From Motacilla alba alba (taxonomy: Eukaryota > Chordata > Aves > Passeriformes > Motacillidae): 64,000 nt of DNA. Under the pieces are notes generated by a model that searched no databases, was not told where the DNA came from, and was given only the letters and a program-made list of their open reading frames with translations. Both the position numbers and the translations under genes were made by a program. The DNA lies in NCBI RefSeq assembly GCF_015832195.1, contig NC_052018.1, positions 58,589,666-58,653,665 on the forward strand. Direction: 5' to 3'. This document shows positions 16,001 to 26,589 of the stretch, one piece after another (position 1 is the stretch's first letter; each line of letters starts with the position of its first letter).

Positions 16001-17121
16001 ACTTTGAACAGCCATTGTCCAACACTGTGGCTTAAGAATTAGCAGACATAAAAACAGAATGGGAACATATAGTAAATGCACAAAAGGCTGAAGAAAATCA
16101 AGCAGAACCATGTTGGATTTGATGAAGTTCTGTAGCAGGTCTAAATAGAAGAGACTCTTCCATTTATCTACTGAGGCTACATGAAAATCATTCATATTAG
16201 TAGTAGCTGGTGCTGGGAAGCTAAGTTCAGATCTCCTGAACTGAAAAACAATAAATGGAAGGAAAACCCAAGAGGAGATGAAGCTTCCAGATTTAGAGGA
16301 TGCAGAAGAGGGTATCAAAGGTTCTGTGCATACAAGCTTTTGTTGAGGTCAGCGGAAACTAGTCTGTAGAGGAAAGAAGGCCAGGGATTTATGGTCGAGT
16401 TTAAAAGTTAATAGGAGTGAAATCTACAGCAGCACTGAAAATTTGTTTCTTTTCAATATCATTATTTGAATAAAAAAAATCTAAATGCAACCTTTTAGCA
16501 GCAGCAGTTAGACATATAACTTCTAAAAAAACACCACAAATTTATTTAGTAATGCTATATTAGAGGAACATAAAACTATAATGAATACTCAAAGAATATT
16601 AAAAAGACATCCTGTGATGTGTTATCTAAAAGGTCATCAACTTGAGGACTAATAATAAGCTCACTGAGCTATGAACTCTTCAATGTCTAACAATATAATA
16701 AAGCTGTTCCCATTACTAAACTAATACATATTAGTTTATCAGTATAAAAGATCTACCAGATGACTTCGTAGTTGGGAAAAGGATGAGCATCATTTCTACT
16801 CTCTTTTCTATGAGAAAACTGATACACACATCAGATAACCTGGAAGAAACAGAACCAAAACCAGTCTCATAAGCTTCAATTCAGTGTACTGTCCCATGGA
16901 GCCACGTCCATGTCAACTGCTCTAAGCATCACTGCTAATGCTATGCCAAAAGCAACATATAATCACAGCCATTAAGAGATACTAGAAGCACATCCCATAG
17001 ATAAGTTTAGAAAAGTTACTAAACTTCAGAGATATTGCTCTGACTGTTTAGTATAGTAGAAAATAGGAACTTCCACTTACAAGGGTGCAGCAGAGAGTGC
17101 CAGCCCAAGACAGCCACTTAC
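1..17121 (-). other. SYNE1: SYNE1 intron following the start-codon exon (3' part beyond window)
   Basis: This stretch lies downstream, in the minus-strand sense, of the SYNE1 start exon, whose donor sits at its right edge. The next coding exon should begin with the Asp-Glu-Gln-Glu stretch that leads into the calponin-homology actin-binding domain. I looked for its reverse complement and for the next CH-domain exons and did not find them, so they probably lie left of position 1. The content is AT-rich noncoding DNA with homopolymer runs (for example A runs near 6997, 10470 and 11993), a TTTC microsatellite at about 9993-10028, a short AT-rich duplication near 5900-5950 and a GT-rich patch near 5376. 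I recognise no other gene or transposon here. Degenerate old repeats could be missed by eye. Confidence 0.6.
9993..10028. repeat. (TTTC)n microsatellite
   Basis: About nine uninterrupted TTTC units form a pyrimidine tract, directly preceded by a G-rich run (GGTTTTGGGGGG). It lies inside the SYNE1 intron. It is long enough to be polymorphic in length. No function is implied. Confidence 0.95.
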
Positions 17122-17185
17122 CTTGAAGCTGTTGCATGACATTGGCAATGTCTCTAGATCTTGCCACTAGTCGGGATGAAGCCAT
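17122..17185 (-). CDS. SYNE1: SYNE1 (nesprin-1) first coding segment, N-terminal 21 codons
   Basis: Nesprin-1 is the giant spectrin-repeat protein that links the outer nuclear membrane to actin through the LINC complex. Its N-terminus precedes paired calponin-homology domains. On the minus strand an ATG at 17185-17183 opens 21 codons plus one base. The peptide contains RDIANVMQQLQ, which matches the remembered human RDIANVMQRLQ; the residues before it (MASSR...) differ moderately from the human MATSR.... The next codon starts with G, consistent with the Asp that follows in nesprin-1. The donor reads CAAG|GTAAGTG. The start is well supported: position -3 is A, +4 is G, and an in-frame TAG lies ten codons upstream in the same exon. 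Only this short segment is in the window; the rest of the gene runs off to the left. The identification rests on a short peptide, but exon structure and the MYCT1 neighbour agree. Confidence 0.88.
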
Positions 17186-17387
17186 GATTTCTTTGCAGCG
17201 AGTCCACTTCCCCTAACAGAATTCTCCCTCCAAGCTGTGGAGCTCAGTGAGATGAGGATCTTGGACAGCTTCCTTTTAGCGTTCAACCCTCAGCCGTGGC
17301 AGAGCATCCCTGGGCCAGTCAGACACTCGCAGTCCAACGCTGGCCCCCATAGGGCCGGGGCAAGGCAATGGTAAACAACCTCAAAAT
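17186..17387 (-). other. SYNE1: SYNE1 5' UTR portion of the start-codon exon
   Basis: This is the noncoding part of the exon that carries the SYNE1 start codon. Its upstream edge is set by a good minus-strand acceptor (TTTCTTTCTCAG|ATTTTG) with a pyrimidine tract. The segment is more GC-rich than the surrounding intron, has a few CpGs, and contains the in-frame TAG that closes the frame upstream of the ATG. An acceptor here implies at least one upstream noncoding exon, most simply in the CpG island about 9 kb away. A weaker AG nearer the ATG (at the GTTAG before GGGAAG) has a poor pyrimidine tract, so I prefer the longer exon. Transcript data would settle the boundary. Confidence 0.7.
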
Positions 17388-20300
17388 CTGAGAAAGAAAG
17401 TACCAAAGTTTAGAGGAAACTTTTACCAGAAAAAATTAAGCAGTCTGAGTTTTAACAGCTATCTTAACAGGTAAAGGGTTTGTGTTTTGGCAGTAATGTA
17501 TGCCCCAGCCAGCGATATAATTAATGCTGAAGGCTTGCTTGGCAATCATCAAGCAGAATGAAGCTGCAAAAACAAACCATTAAATACAACTGGCAATGCA
17601 CCAGACATCAATGCTTTCCTGAGGATGCTTTTGGATATTGTTTTAGAAATAATAATAATATTATACTTATTAAAAGTAATACTGTAATACTTTTTAACGT
17701 AGAGACTATTAAGCTTAAAAGAAAAACAAAACCACTTGTAAAAATCCAAAAACTGTATAACTCTCATTCTATTTCCTTCCACCACTGTAGGAAGTAGCAT
17801 CTAACAGAAACTCATTGGTCAGGATAACTCCTAAGTCCACTCGACAATGTGGTCTATTCTGAAATATTGAGATTAATATACTTAATTATTAAATAAAGTT
17901 GTATGTATTTTTTTTTGTATAACAGTGCTGTATTTTGTGTCATTTAACATCAAAAGCTGTGAACTAGAACTGCTACACAGACACTGCTACACTTCTACAT
18001 CTATAATAAAAATCTATGTGACTATAAATCTGGTCTAAAAATAATCTAATTAGATTTTTCAGATAATACTATCAATAACATCTTATCTTCTGAGGAACAA
18101 GTGCATGTTGTGTATGTATGCAGTGATTTCCCTGATAAGAAATGTATATACACCAATAATAATTATATCATATAGTCTGGGTGCACCCCAAATTCAAGAT
18201 GACATGCAGCTGATCAATATCACAAATGAGAGTGGGTTTATTTGTGTTGTGCACTTTCTTCTTTTCCTGGCCCCAAGGTCTGTCAGAGAATAGAGTCCTC
18301 CGTTATCAGACAAGCCTTTAGGCTGCACAGCTTCAGGCATGATGAACTGTCCCAAAGGAGCTGTGTCAACATGTAAGGGCAGCCAGAGGAAATGATATTT
18401 CAACATTTCCTTTTCTAACCCTTCAACCCCATGCCTGACCCAAGGCCCATCCTGCTTTCCCTCTTATTGATGTTTTTTGTTGTATGTTTACCTTGTGTCT
18501 TAGAGACCTAAATGCTGTTCAGATCAGCAGCCCCAAGCTGGCTTTAAATCAGTGGAGGTGAGGGAGGCACACTTCTGATGGGCCACAGGGCAGAACAGAC
18601 TGCAAAGTCCACCCATGTCTCTGTGCTGTTCTCTTGCATGCCATGGCCCTCGTGGTACTAATACCACTCCAGACACACTGCTGCTATTTTTACATATGTC
18701 TACACTCTACATGACACCTGGATGCTCATATATACCACTCTCTTTCCATCTGTGTCTGCTCTTTCCTTTAAGGGGCTTCTCCCCTTCATAGCCCTTCCCA
18801 CCTTCCAGGCTTTGCCCCACACACTTCTTGGGGTACACAGGGACTCTGCCTATCAGTCACCACTTCCCAAGCATGGAGAGGGACCCTGGAAGGAGCCTCA
18901 TGGTTGTGTCAGCCAGGCATGAGAAGGTGCCACCAACGCACCTTTCAGCCACAACACTGGCTAGGGCTGATGGTCCCCTGGTGTTGCTAAATCTCTGCAG
19001 AGAGCATCAGCAACAGCACACCAAATAGCATCTGACTGAGTGGATGGGGAGCAGGAGGAGGATTTCTGTTGCTTGTGCTCCCACATGACAGCTTGGTGAA
19101 CTTTGCGTCCTCTGCAATATTTAAATGAAACATCAGCTTTCCTAACCTCATCCAAACCAGAAATATTTGTAACTCAGTGGGTTACATGTAGCCTTGTTTG
19201 TGCAGCAGTGGCGCTGCTAACATTTTGAGCAGTACTCTAAGCTGGGTACAGCCACTTCTGGTAGCAAACTGCTAGACTAATTTATGGGCAGGGATAATGG
19301 GTTTTAAAAATGCCTCATCTGATTGGGGTTTTGGCTTACAGCAGTAACAATATCAGAACACCAGTTCACTCACACTGTGACAGAGCTGGCATAAATCAGC
19401 TGTACATGAGCACATTTACAGGAGCTGTGGAACATGCTGATCCAAGTCCAAGTTAAAAGAGTCTGGGAAAGTGTTATGAAGATGTATGTTCAATATACTC
19501 ATACAGCAGGCTGAGTCACTGTGCAGCGATAAATGGCAGACTTGCAATTAATAATTTATTTAGCTGATATTAAATTATACGCTGCATAAGAAGAATGTGT
19601 GTTTCTAAATATGGCTCCCCATTCAAAAGCTCCTTTGCAAGCAGTAGGAATTAACTCATTTAAAGGTGACATGAGTTAGTACAGGTAGGAAGGAAAGATT
19701 CTTGTGTGCCTAGTCACCTCCACAGGCAGAAAACCACAGCTCAGAACACAGCAAAACACCAGCAGAATAGATAAAACAAAGCTTCATGCACTCTTCTCAC
19801 CTCTCTTCAGGCAATACCTGAAGTTTCACAGAACAAAAAATCCTATGTGGATGGTCACGTATTTAATGTAATGTAGAATGGGAATTTTTCATGGCTTTTA
19901 CAAATACTTAAAGCCATCAACAAAATATTTTTTCCTGATGAAAGATTACCTTTTTCAGATTTTTAAGCATTAAAATGTTAATTATTTGGATAGTTGCCAC
20001 ACAAAATAATTTTTAATAAAGTGAATGACTTAAATTTGTGTGTCAGACACAAAGATGTGTCTTCAGATGGATATGTTTTCAAAATACATGGGTTTTTAAT
20101 AAAGTGCATGGCTTAAATCTCATAAGCCTTTGCCTGAAGCTAACCCTGAATATGAGCTATTCCCAGATTTAGCATTCAACAAGTAATTATTCAATATTAT
20201 ATTTTTTTTTTTTTAAATCTGAACATACATGGAATCAACACACAAGAGTGAAATAGGGTTTGCATATAAATTAGGTAAATCTTTTATTATGTTTGCCAAT

Positions 20301-20847
20301 TTTCTAGATTTAATGGATAAAGTTACACAGACACTATTTTCTTATATTAATGTACCGGTACTCTGGGTTTTGATGAAAAAAAGAAACATTAACTTCTCTC
20401 ATATAAGAGCCATTAGGATTTATTAGTTGCAGTTTATAATTCTCTGGATTATTTTGTTCCTCCCTTCAAAAGCCAGGAAAGTGAGACAACGATTCTATGG
20501 AAGAAGTAAGAAAAACACCGCACCTATTGTGGGTTAACTTTTCTGGGTCCCCTGTTTAATCCTCTTTTTCTCATTGTGCTCAGGAGCACTTTGAATTAGA
20601 AAAGATATTTTCCTTTTATTGGTAAAACTAGAATACAATTGGCAAGACCAGACTGTAATTTATCTTTTAAAGTTTACAAAACATATTAAAGGCAAACAGA
20701 CCTGCCTGTCAGCAGGTTCCAGAAAAACAAGGAGACATCCGCTAGGTGCAGAGGACATATGCAATGTGCAACAAGGGCTGAAGATAAACCTGACCAAGAA
20801 GAGGTAAACAATTCGCTGACTGTACTTCATGTTGCCACAAATTGCAA

Positions 20848-20900
20848 ATTCCAGATGACCTCACCAGTTTTTCCTTCCAATCTCAACCATTCTGTGATTC
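20848..20900 (+). mobile_element. CR1 LINE 3'-end fragment
   Basis: The sequence ends with TTCCTTCCAATCTCAACC followed by ATTCTGTGATTC. This is the characteristic CR1 3' end: a CCTTCCAACC-type block followed by ATTCTRTG octamers. Only the last 50 or so bases are recognisable, so this is a heavily 5'-truncated or decayed insertion. It lies antisense to SYNE1 in its first intron. Confidence 0.7.
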
Positions 20901-23466
20901 CCAGTACACCAGGTTGATGCCACATATAGCAGCCAGGAGAAGAAGCTACTTATGTGAAAGTATGGCTGTAGCTGAAAATACTGGTTTAGATTTCTATAAA
21001 CTCCCATTATAGCACCAGAATAGATAAAGAAACTCCAGATAAACAAGGATACACAAATAATAAACAAAGATATTGAAGAGAGCAAGAAATAGACAGGGGC
21101 AGGCAGTGAAAGGACTGTTCCTAATCTGGGACATTTGAAAAAGAGATATTTGAGAGGACAATAAACAGAGTAATAAATTCAAGGAAGTCCTGCAGCTAGA
21201 AGACATTTACAAATCACATGTTACACAGATAAAAAAAATACAGTGGAGTGACTGAAATAACTATAGCACATGAACTGAACAGAATCTCAGGAGCAACTTA
21301 AATAAGGTCAAGCGCTGGGGTGCCATTATGTATTAACAAACAGGCAGACTTCCTCGTAAGCAAGAGTTGCACGGAACTGATAAATGGGAAAAAAAAACCC
21401 CAGGAAAATAATTTCCAAGCCTAGTTTACTGCTGTAGTGCTAGAAGTCCACTTTGATCCACAGATTCCATTTCTGAAATGGAAGAGGTTTTGGAAATGCT
21501 GCCCGGTTGGTCGACACTACTGGAACAGATGCAATTCTATGAGACAGCAGTGAGCCTCCTGCCAGTCAGGAATAAATGACTCACAGAAAGATAGGAACCA
21601 GAATTTTCTGGAGGTTATAACTGCGTTTTTAAACAGCAAATAGTCAGAAAAACAGCTGGTTTAGTTGGGTGTTAGTTGTTAGTAGGAAGAAAATGCTAAT
21701 CAATAGAAAATAGCTCCAACTAAGGAAGTAATTGACGTTGTCCAAAATATTACAAGAATAATCCAAAGCATTTGAGGAGGTCAGGAGATGATTTAGAAAC
21801 ACAGTGCTTAAAAAAATAAAAGGGAAATTGGCAGAGAGATCAATTAGACTGAAAAGCACAGTGCCTCCCCTGTTATGCAGGCTGGGGTTTTCTTTAAATC
21901 CAAAGTCTAGCAGCTTTACACCTGCTCAGAACAGAATAAAACTGCTCCAGATGTAATTGGAAGAGCCATCACTCAGAAATAAGTGGGCAGAAACAGAGCA
22001 TGAGAATTGAAGAGCACTGCCATAGTGTGTGCTGAATACAGGCTTGAAGAGAGACGTGCTAAAAGACCATCTGAGAAATAAAGACAGCAAGCAACTGGTT
22101 TTTAGCCAGACAAGTAAAAACAAAATAGAAAATAAGATCAAGGGGAGATTAATTTGCCTCAGTTAGCATTATACTGATTTTTCCACTGAAGACATTTCTG
22201 ATAGACAAAGGCATGATGAAAAATGGAAGCAGTGCCTCTTAAATAAACTCAAAGTTAAAAGTGGAAAAACTCAATAAAATTCATTCCAGGATATTGATAA
22301 CCAGTAGATTATGTATTGAGAATCCATTTGTAAACTTATTTGAATATATCTGTCAAGTTGCACTTGATGCCTACTGGATATATAAAATTCAGAGCTAGGA
22401 TGAAGAAGTGGGGTAGAGTGATTCAACAGGGTTCTTATATTTTCCTCAAAGAAAATGCAGTATCTCCTCACTGATCTTCCAAAATCCAGGCCAACAGAGG
22501 AGTCCCTTTGGTAATTTTTTCTGACAGCTGAACTGCAAGTTTGCAGTTCGTCGCTTAAACCCAATGCAGCAGAAGCGTATCAGTGGATACTGGAACTTTC
22601 CCAAAGGCAATGGGACGTAACCGCACACCACATAAGATCATGGAAAATGCAATTTTGGCTCTGAAAGGTGTTTTTGATGGTTGAATACCAACACTGTCAA
22701 TCTGTGCTTCCTTTCTCTACTGACAAAAAATGCATTGAAACAGGAACACTGAAACACAATGTTCTTTCTCACTGACCATCCAACCTCACACTGACTTAAT
22801 GTGCAGTAACTACCTGGAGGTATTGAAATTTGTTTTTCTTGGGGAAAGTGGGGCAGCAGAGAGAGAGATTTAGATCCTTTCTGGAACTCCAGATTATTTT
22901 GGTTCATCTAGGTATCCTTAAGCATATTTTGGAGTTGAACAGAAGTATTTTTCATTCTGCATGAAGGTCTTGCAACAGCAATTAATAATTTGCAAGTTCA
23001 AGGTAATTTGCACATCTGACATTTAAATGGCATATATGGCACACAATCTTCTATGTTTTACCTACCATTGTACTCCAGTATTTAAAAAATATTTGTAGGA
23101 TCCTAGTCATGCACATACCTATGTATGTATTTACATTTCAGCAAGTGAGCATTTTATTATCTGCTTTTTATTAGTATTTTTGTAAGATGGATGAAAATCC
23201 AATGGTGTCATTTTTGTCTTGAAAGCTGTAATTCCATTTGAACAGAAAATGCAAACTGTTCTAGGAGAAAACAAAAGGCAGAGACTTGCTTTTTTTAGGA
23301 AAATTGGCAGAACATACATTTTTAGATATATGCAAAGAAAGGTCATTCAGACTTATTGACACAACAAAAAGTTAAAGACAGCCTAAACTACAATTTAGAA
23401 GTAGTAACAGATTGAAATTGTGCAGGAATATATTACAGTCATATAGCTGTTGGTAATAGCAGGACT

Positions 23467-23504
23467 AAGGTAATGAACTACTGTGATCAGTAGTTCATTA
23501 CCTT
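23467..23504. repeat. Perfect 17-bp inverted repeat with 4-nt loop
   Basis: The left arm AAGGTAATGAACTACTG at 23467-23483 is the exact reverse complement of the right arm CAGTAGTTCATTACCTT at 23488-23504, with the loop TGAT between them. The flanking bases do not extend the pairing. It is not followed by a T run like a terminator and has no arm like a known microRNA that I recognise. A fold-back template-switch mutation is a plausible origin. Confidence 0.95.
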
Positions 23505-26271
23505 CTACAAACACAGGATATAATCCTTGCCTAAAAGAGCTTACTATCTGCGCAGACAAAGACAGGGTGAGATTAAGATCAGAGGTCACAATACACAAGC
23601 AAATAGGACAGAGTGAAGTTCACATCTGAAGTGTAAGCCAGTTAATTGTAGGAGAATTGTTCTGATTTTTCTGGTTTAACACTGATGGTATCTAGGAGTT
23701 CTGTGGCATAACATGACCTATAGCACAAGACTATTGCAGAGGTACATCTGTGGGAGAAAAAATAAAAAGGACCACTAAAATAGAAAACACTGGAGCATCT
23801 CAGGAAAGGGTGGGTCAAACCAAGTTTGAGATAAGCAAGTAAGCGTCAGTTCTTTGGTATTCCTGCACATCTCCCAAGCAAGAAACTTAGCTATAACTTA
23901 CAAGCAAGTGGCAGACAACTGCCAAATGAATGCAAAAGCAGAAACCCCTCTGGTTTTCCCTTTAAATTGTGCCTATGGGTGAAACAAAGCGAAAAGTCCA
24001 TTGACTTCAGATGTACACCACCGCTGTTAGTTTTATGACCTCTAAGGAGACACAAGAACTCTAAAGTTTTGTCGCTAGCTATGGTAAGGAGTAAGTATAA
24101 GAACAATTGTTCATGTTTAATGTATGTACTTTCTCAAAAACTACTGCCACTAGTTGCTAAGAAAAGAATTGAGCCACAACTGAACTTCCTTTAACATAGC
24201 ATAGCCGAGGTGGGTTAATGTGGTGTCTTGTCTGAAGGGTGAATGCATGTATATTGCTCTTGGGACCAAAGCTCTGCAGACCCCCACCAATCACTCTCAC
24301 TGTGCTGGCCTTGAAAGGTTCATGCCTTGTTCAGTGCCTCACCCAGGAAGATCCTCTTCATTGCCAGGAACTCTTACTCTGTCCCCAAATTTAACAGAGT
24401 GCTGTTCTTTTCCTGTGTGCCTCTGCCCTCTCTGATCCAGTATCAAAGTTAGTTTCTCTGAGCAGTGTGCTCACCGACAGGCTGTGTAACTCTGCATGGC
24501 TCCAGTGAAGTTCTTAAGGTCTCAAAAAAACATCATTGAGGACTCTCGTATTTATTAAAGAGAAAGTAATAGTGCATGAAGGCATACAGTCATTACAAGT
24601 TTCCTGTGTCTGTATTAATGACAGCAGTCCAAATCACTACTGAAACTTATTACAACAGCCTAAAGTAAAAATAGAATAAAATTTTAAAAAATCTCAAATG
24701 TATTTAGATTCACCTGTAAAATATGTAAGCACTGGTGTTTTATACTCAGCAACATGGAATTTCATAATATTGACACATATTATTTCTGAAAGTAATAATA
24801 AACAAAACAAACCAAAGCAGACACTACGAACAGCAATTAAAGGAACAGGTGGGAACTGTAGGGATTATTCCTTCTGCATTCACATCTAACAGGGTTTGCA
24901 AAGATGAGAATTTAATCATTGCAACACGCAGCACCATGCTCATTCTGGAGAGCTCCTTTCTCAGGGCAAAACATCTGTGTGAAACACTCCAAATAACAGT
25001 GCCTGACTCTCACCAGAAAAGAAGTAACTCCAAAATTTTAAAGCTGTACCTCAGAAAGCAGTTTTTTTAATGTCATTCAGTACACAACAAACATTTATTA
25101 TAACAAACAAAGAAAGCCTGTTTACCAACCAAAATGACATAGCAGCCTTTTTTTTTCCTGTCTGGTGGCAACATGTTAACATAGCCCATCAGCATTTACA
25201 GCTTGGGATCTGTTTAATATTGAAGTGCACGCAAGAATCACAAAAATAATTATCAGAGATCACGGGGAGCAGACAGTCCATCACTAGTACTACTACAGGA
25301 AAGCGTGTGCCTGTTAGGAGTCGTTCAACAGGCTCCGCACTAGAAGAGTTCTGGCAGGCAGCCAGAAACACCACATACTATTTCCCTACAAGCCACATAG
25401 GTATACATCCCTCACAGCCAGATGCACTGGAGTTTCCCTCAGCATCAAACAGATGATTTACATAAGTATTTCCTCATCAAATTCCAATATATGGTCTTTC
25501 GTGGCAGGGTACTAATACTCCTTACAAGCACTTCTCCTCAGCACGAATACGATTGGCAAAATCCTAGTAACAACCTTGTCGGTGAGTATTTCAGCAGGTC
25601 TTACCTCCGAGGAGTTACCACACAAGCCAGGGAACATATGGGCTCTACGCGTCTCTGTCGTGGTGCACTTGTCCTTTTTGCACCATCACTGCGTGCAACC
25701 CAGGCTAAAACTGGCTTCCCGGGAGCGCCCATCAATAGTCACATTTCCTTTGGTTAACTACGTTTTGGCCTGCAGTGTGTGACTGAGCATAAAACTGGCT
25801 ATCTCTGCAACACACACGTACGCGCACTACGAGAGGACAACCACCACAGCCCTCCGCCGGGTTTGTCCGCTCCGAAAAGGGCAAAACCCCAAACCCACCC
25901 CGAAACACGGCCAAACTCCGCAACCACGGCACGGAGTTTCGGATTCACCTCAAGACAGTTCTGCGCAGGGGGGGCAGGAGGCGGCTGGGGGGCAGCCGGC
26001 AGAGGCTGCCCCATGGGACCCCCTTCTTCCCGGCCGCGCTCCTGCCACTCGCGGGCTCACCGAAGCCGCCGAACACCCCCGTCCCCGGGAGCCCCTCGCT
26101 CCGGCCCCGCGCCGCCGCGCCCTACCTCAGCCCTGCGCACCGCGCTGCTCCGCGCCTCGGTGCGCCCGGCGCAGCTGCCTGGTTACGGAGCACAACACGG
26201 CGCGCCGCCCCGCCCCGCCGGCCCGCGGCGAGGAAGCAGGTGCGGGGGTGGGCAGAGGGCGGGAGCGCGGG

Positions 26272-26342
26272 TGCGTGTGCCGGGGATGCGTGTGCCGGGG
26301 ATGCGTGTGCCGGGGGTGCGTGTGCCGGGGGTGCGTGTGCCG
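26272..26342. repeat. 15-bp GC-rich minisatellite, about 4.7 copies
   Basis: The unit TGCGTGTGCCGGGGR is repeated at 26272, 26287, 26302, 26317 and 26332 (the last copy partial). The first two copies have A in the final position and the next two have G. It is CpG-rich and sits inside the promoter island. On the minus strand it starts within a few bases downstream of the candidate exon 1 donor. Because the period is a multiple of three it inflates open reading frames across the island with repeated residues; these are not evidence of a protein. Confidence 0.95.
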
Positions 26343-26345
26343 TAC

Positions 26346-26440
26346 CTTTGCGGCGCGTCCCAGTGCGCGGCCCCGCCGCCTGCGAGCTGCAGCCCGTGCC
26401 CCGGTGCCCGCTGTCCTTGCGCGCATCGCGGGGGGGCCGC
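26346..26440 (-). other. SYNE1: Candidate SYNE1 noncoding exon 1 (3' edge defined by donor)
   Basis: On the minus strand GCGCAAAG|GTACGG gives a fair splice donor with its GT at 26345-26344. GC boxes at 26441-26459 lie immediately upstream, which fits a start site close to 26440. The right edge given here is an estimate; no initiator is obvious. An alternative donor, CTGAG|GTAGGG, sits at 26124-26125, which would make exon 1 longer and would place the minisatellite inside it. A further one is at 25603-25604. Only transcript 5' ends can choose among them. Confidence 0.4.
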
Positions 26441-26459
26441 GCCCCGCCCCGCCCCGCCG
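26441..26459. promoter_or_regulatory. Overlapping Sp1-type GC boxes
   Basis: Tandem CCCCG units in the CpG island make three overlapping CCCCGCCCC/GCCCCGCC-type sites. GC-box clusters are usual in TATA-less promoters. Position just upstream of the preferred SYNE1 exon 1 donor supports a promoter role. Binding is inferred from the motif only. Confidence 0.6.
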
Positions 26460-26589
26460 CGGCTGCAGCAGCAGCAGCAAAGCCGGGGCAGCTTGTCCGG
26501 GGGCGGCTGCGTTGACCGCTGTGCCGGGGAGTGGTAGGACAAGACACCGGCTTCACCCCCGAAGTGCGTTCTTGGCGAGTAGCCGAAAT

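Larger units (their letters stand above)
17388..26345 (-). other. SYNE1: Probable SYNE1 first intron
   Basis: This is the interval between the acceptor of the SYNE1 start exon and the best candidate donor in the CpG island. It is mostly AT-rich sequence without recognisable exons. It contains a short CR1 3' end near 20848-20900, a perfect fold-back at 23467-23504, scattered A/T runs and, towards its right end, the shore and body of the CpG island. The stretch 18400-19150 is locally GC-richer but shows no protein or repeat I can name. If the first exon instead uses the donor at 26124-26125 or the one at 25603-25604, this intron is correspondingly shorter. Confidence 0.55.
25810..26585. promoter_or_regulatory. 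SYNE1: CpG island, probable SYNE1 promoter
   Basis: This is the only strongly GC- and CpG-rich segment of the window, set in AT-rich DNA. It holds dense CpGs, runs of CCGCCCCGCC-type GC boxes (notably 26441-26459 and about 26205-26218) and no recognisable TATA box. It lies 8.5-9 kb upstream of the SYNE1 start exon, whose acceptor demands an upstream exon, so it is the natural promoter for the minus-strand gene. Long open frames cross it on both strands, but GC-rich DNA lacks stop codons by composition, and none of those frames resembles a protein I know. It could also drive a divergent plus-strand noncoding transcript. Confidence 0.8.

Noticed and set aside
21420..21560. Possible CR1 end because of ATTCTATGAGA
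   Set aside because: The octamer-like word occurs without the preceding CR1 CCTTCCAACC block, so it is probably chance.
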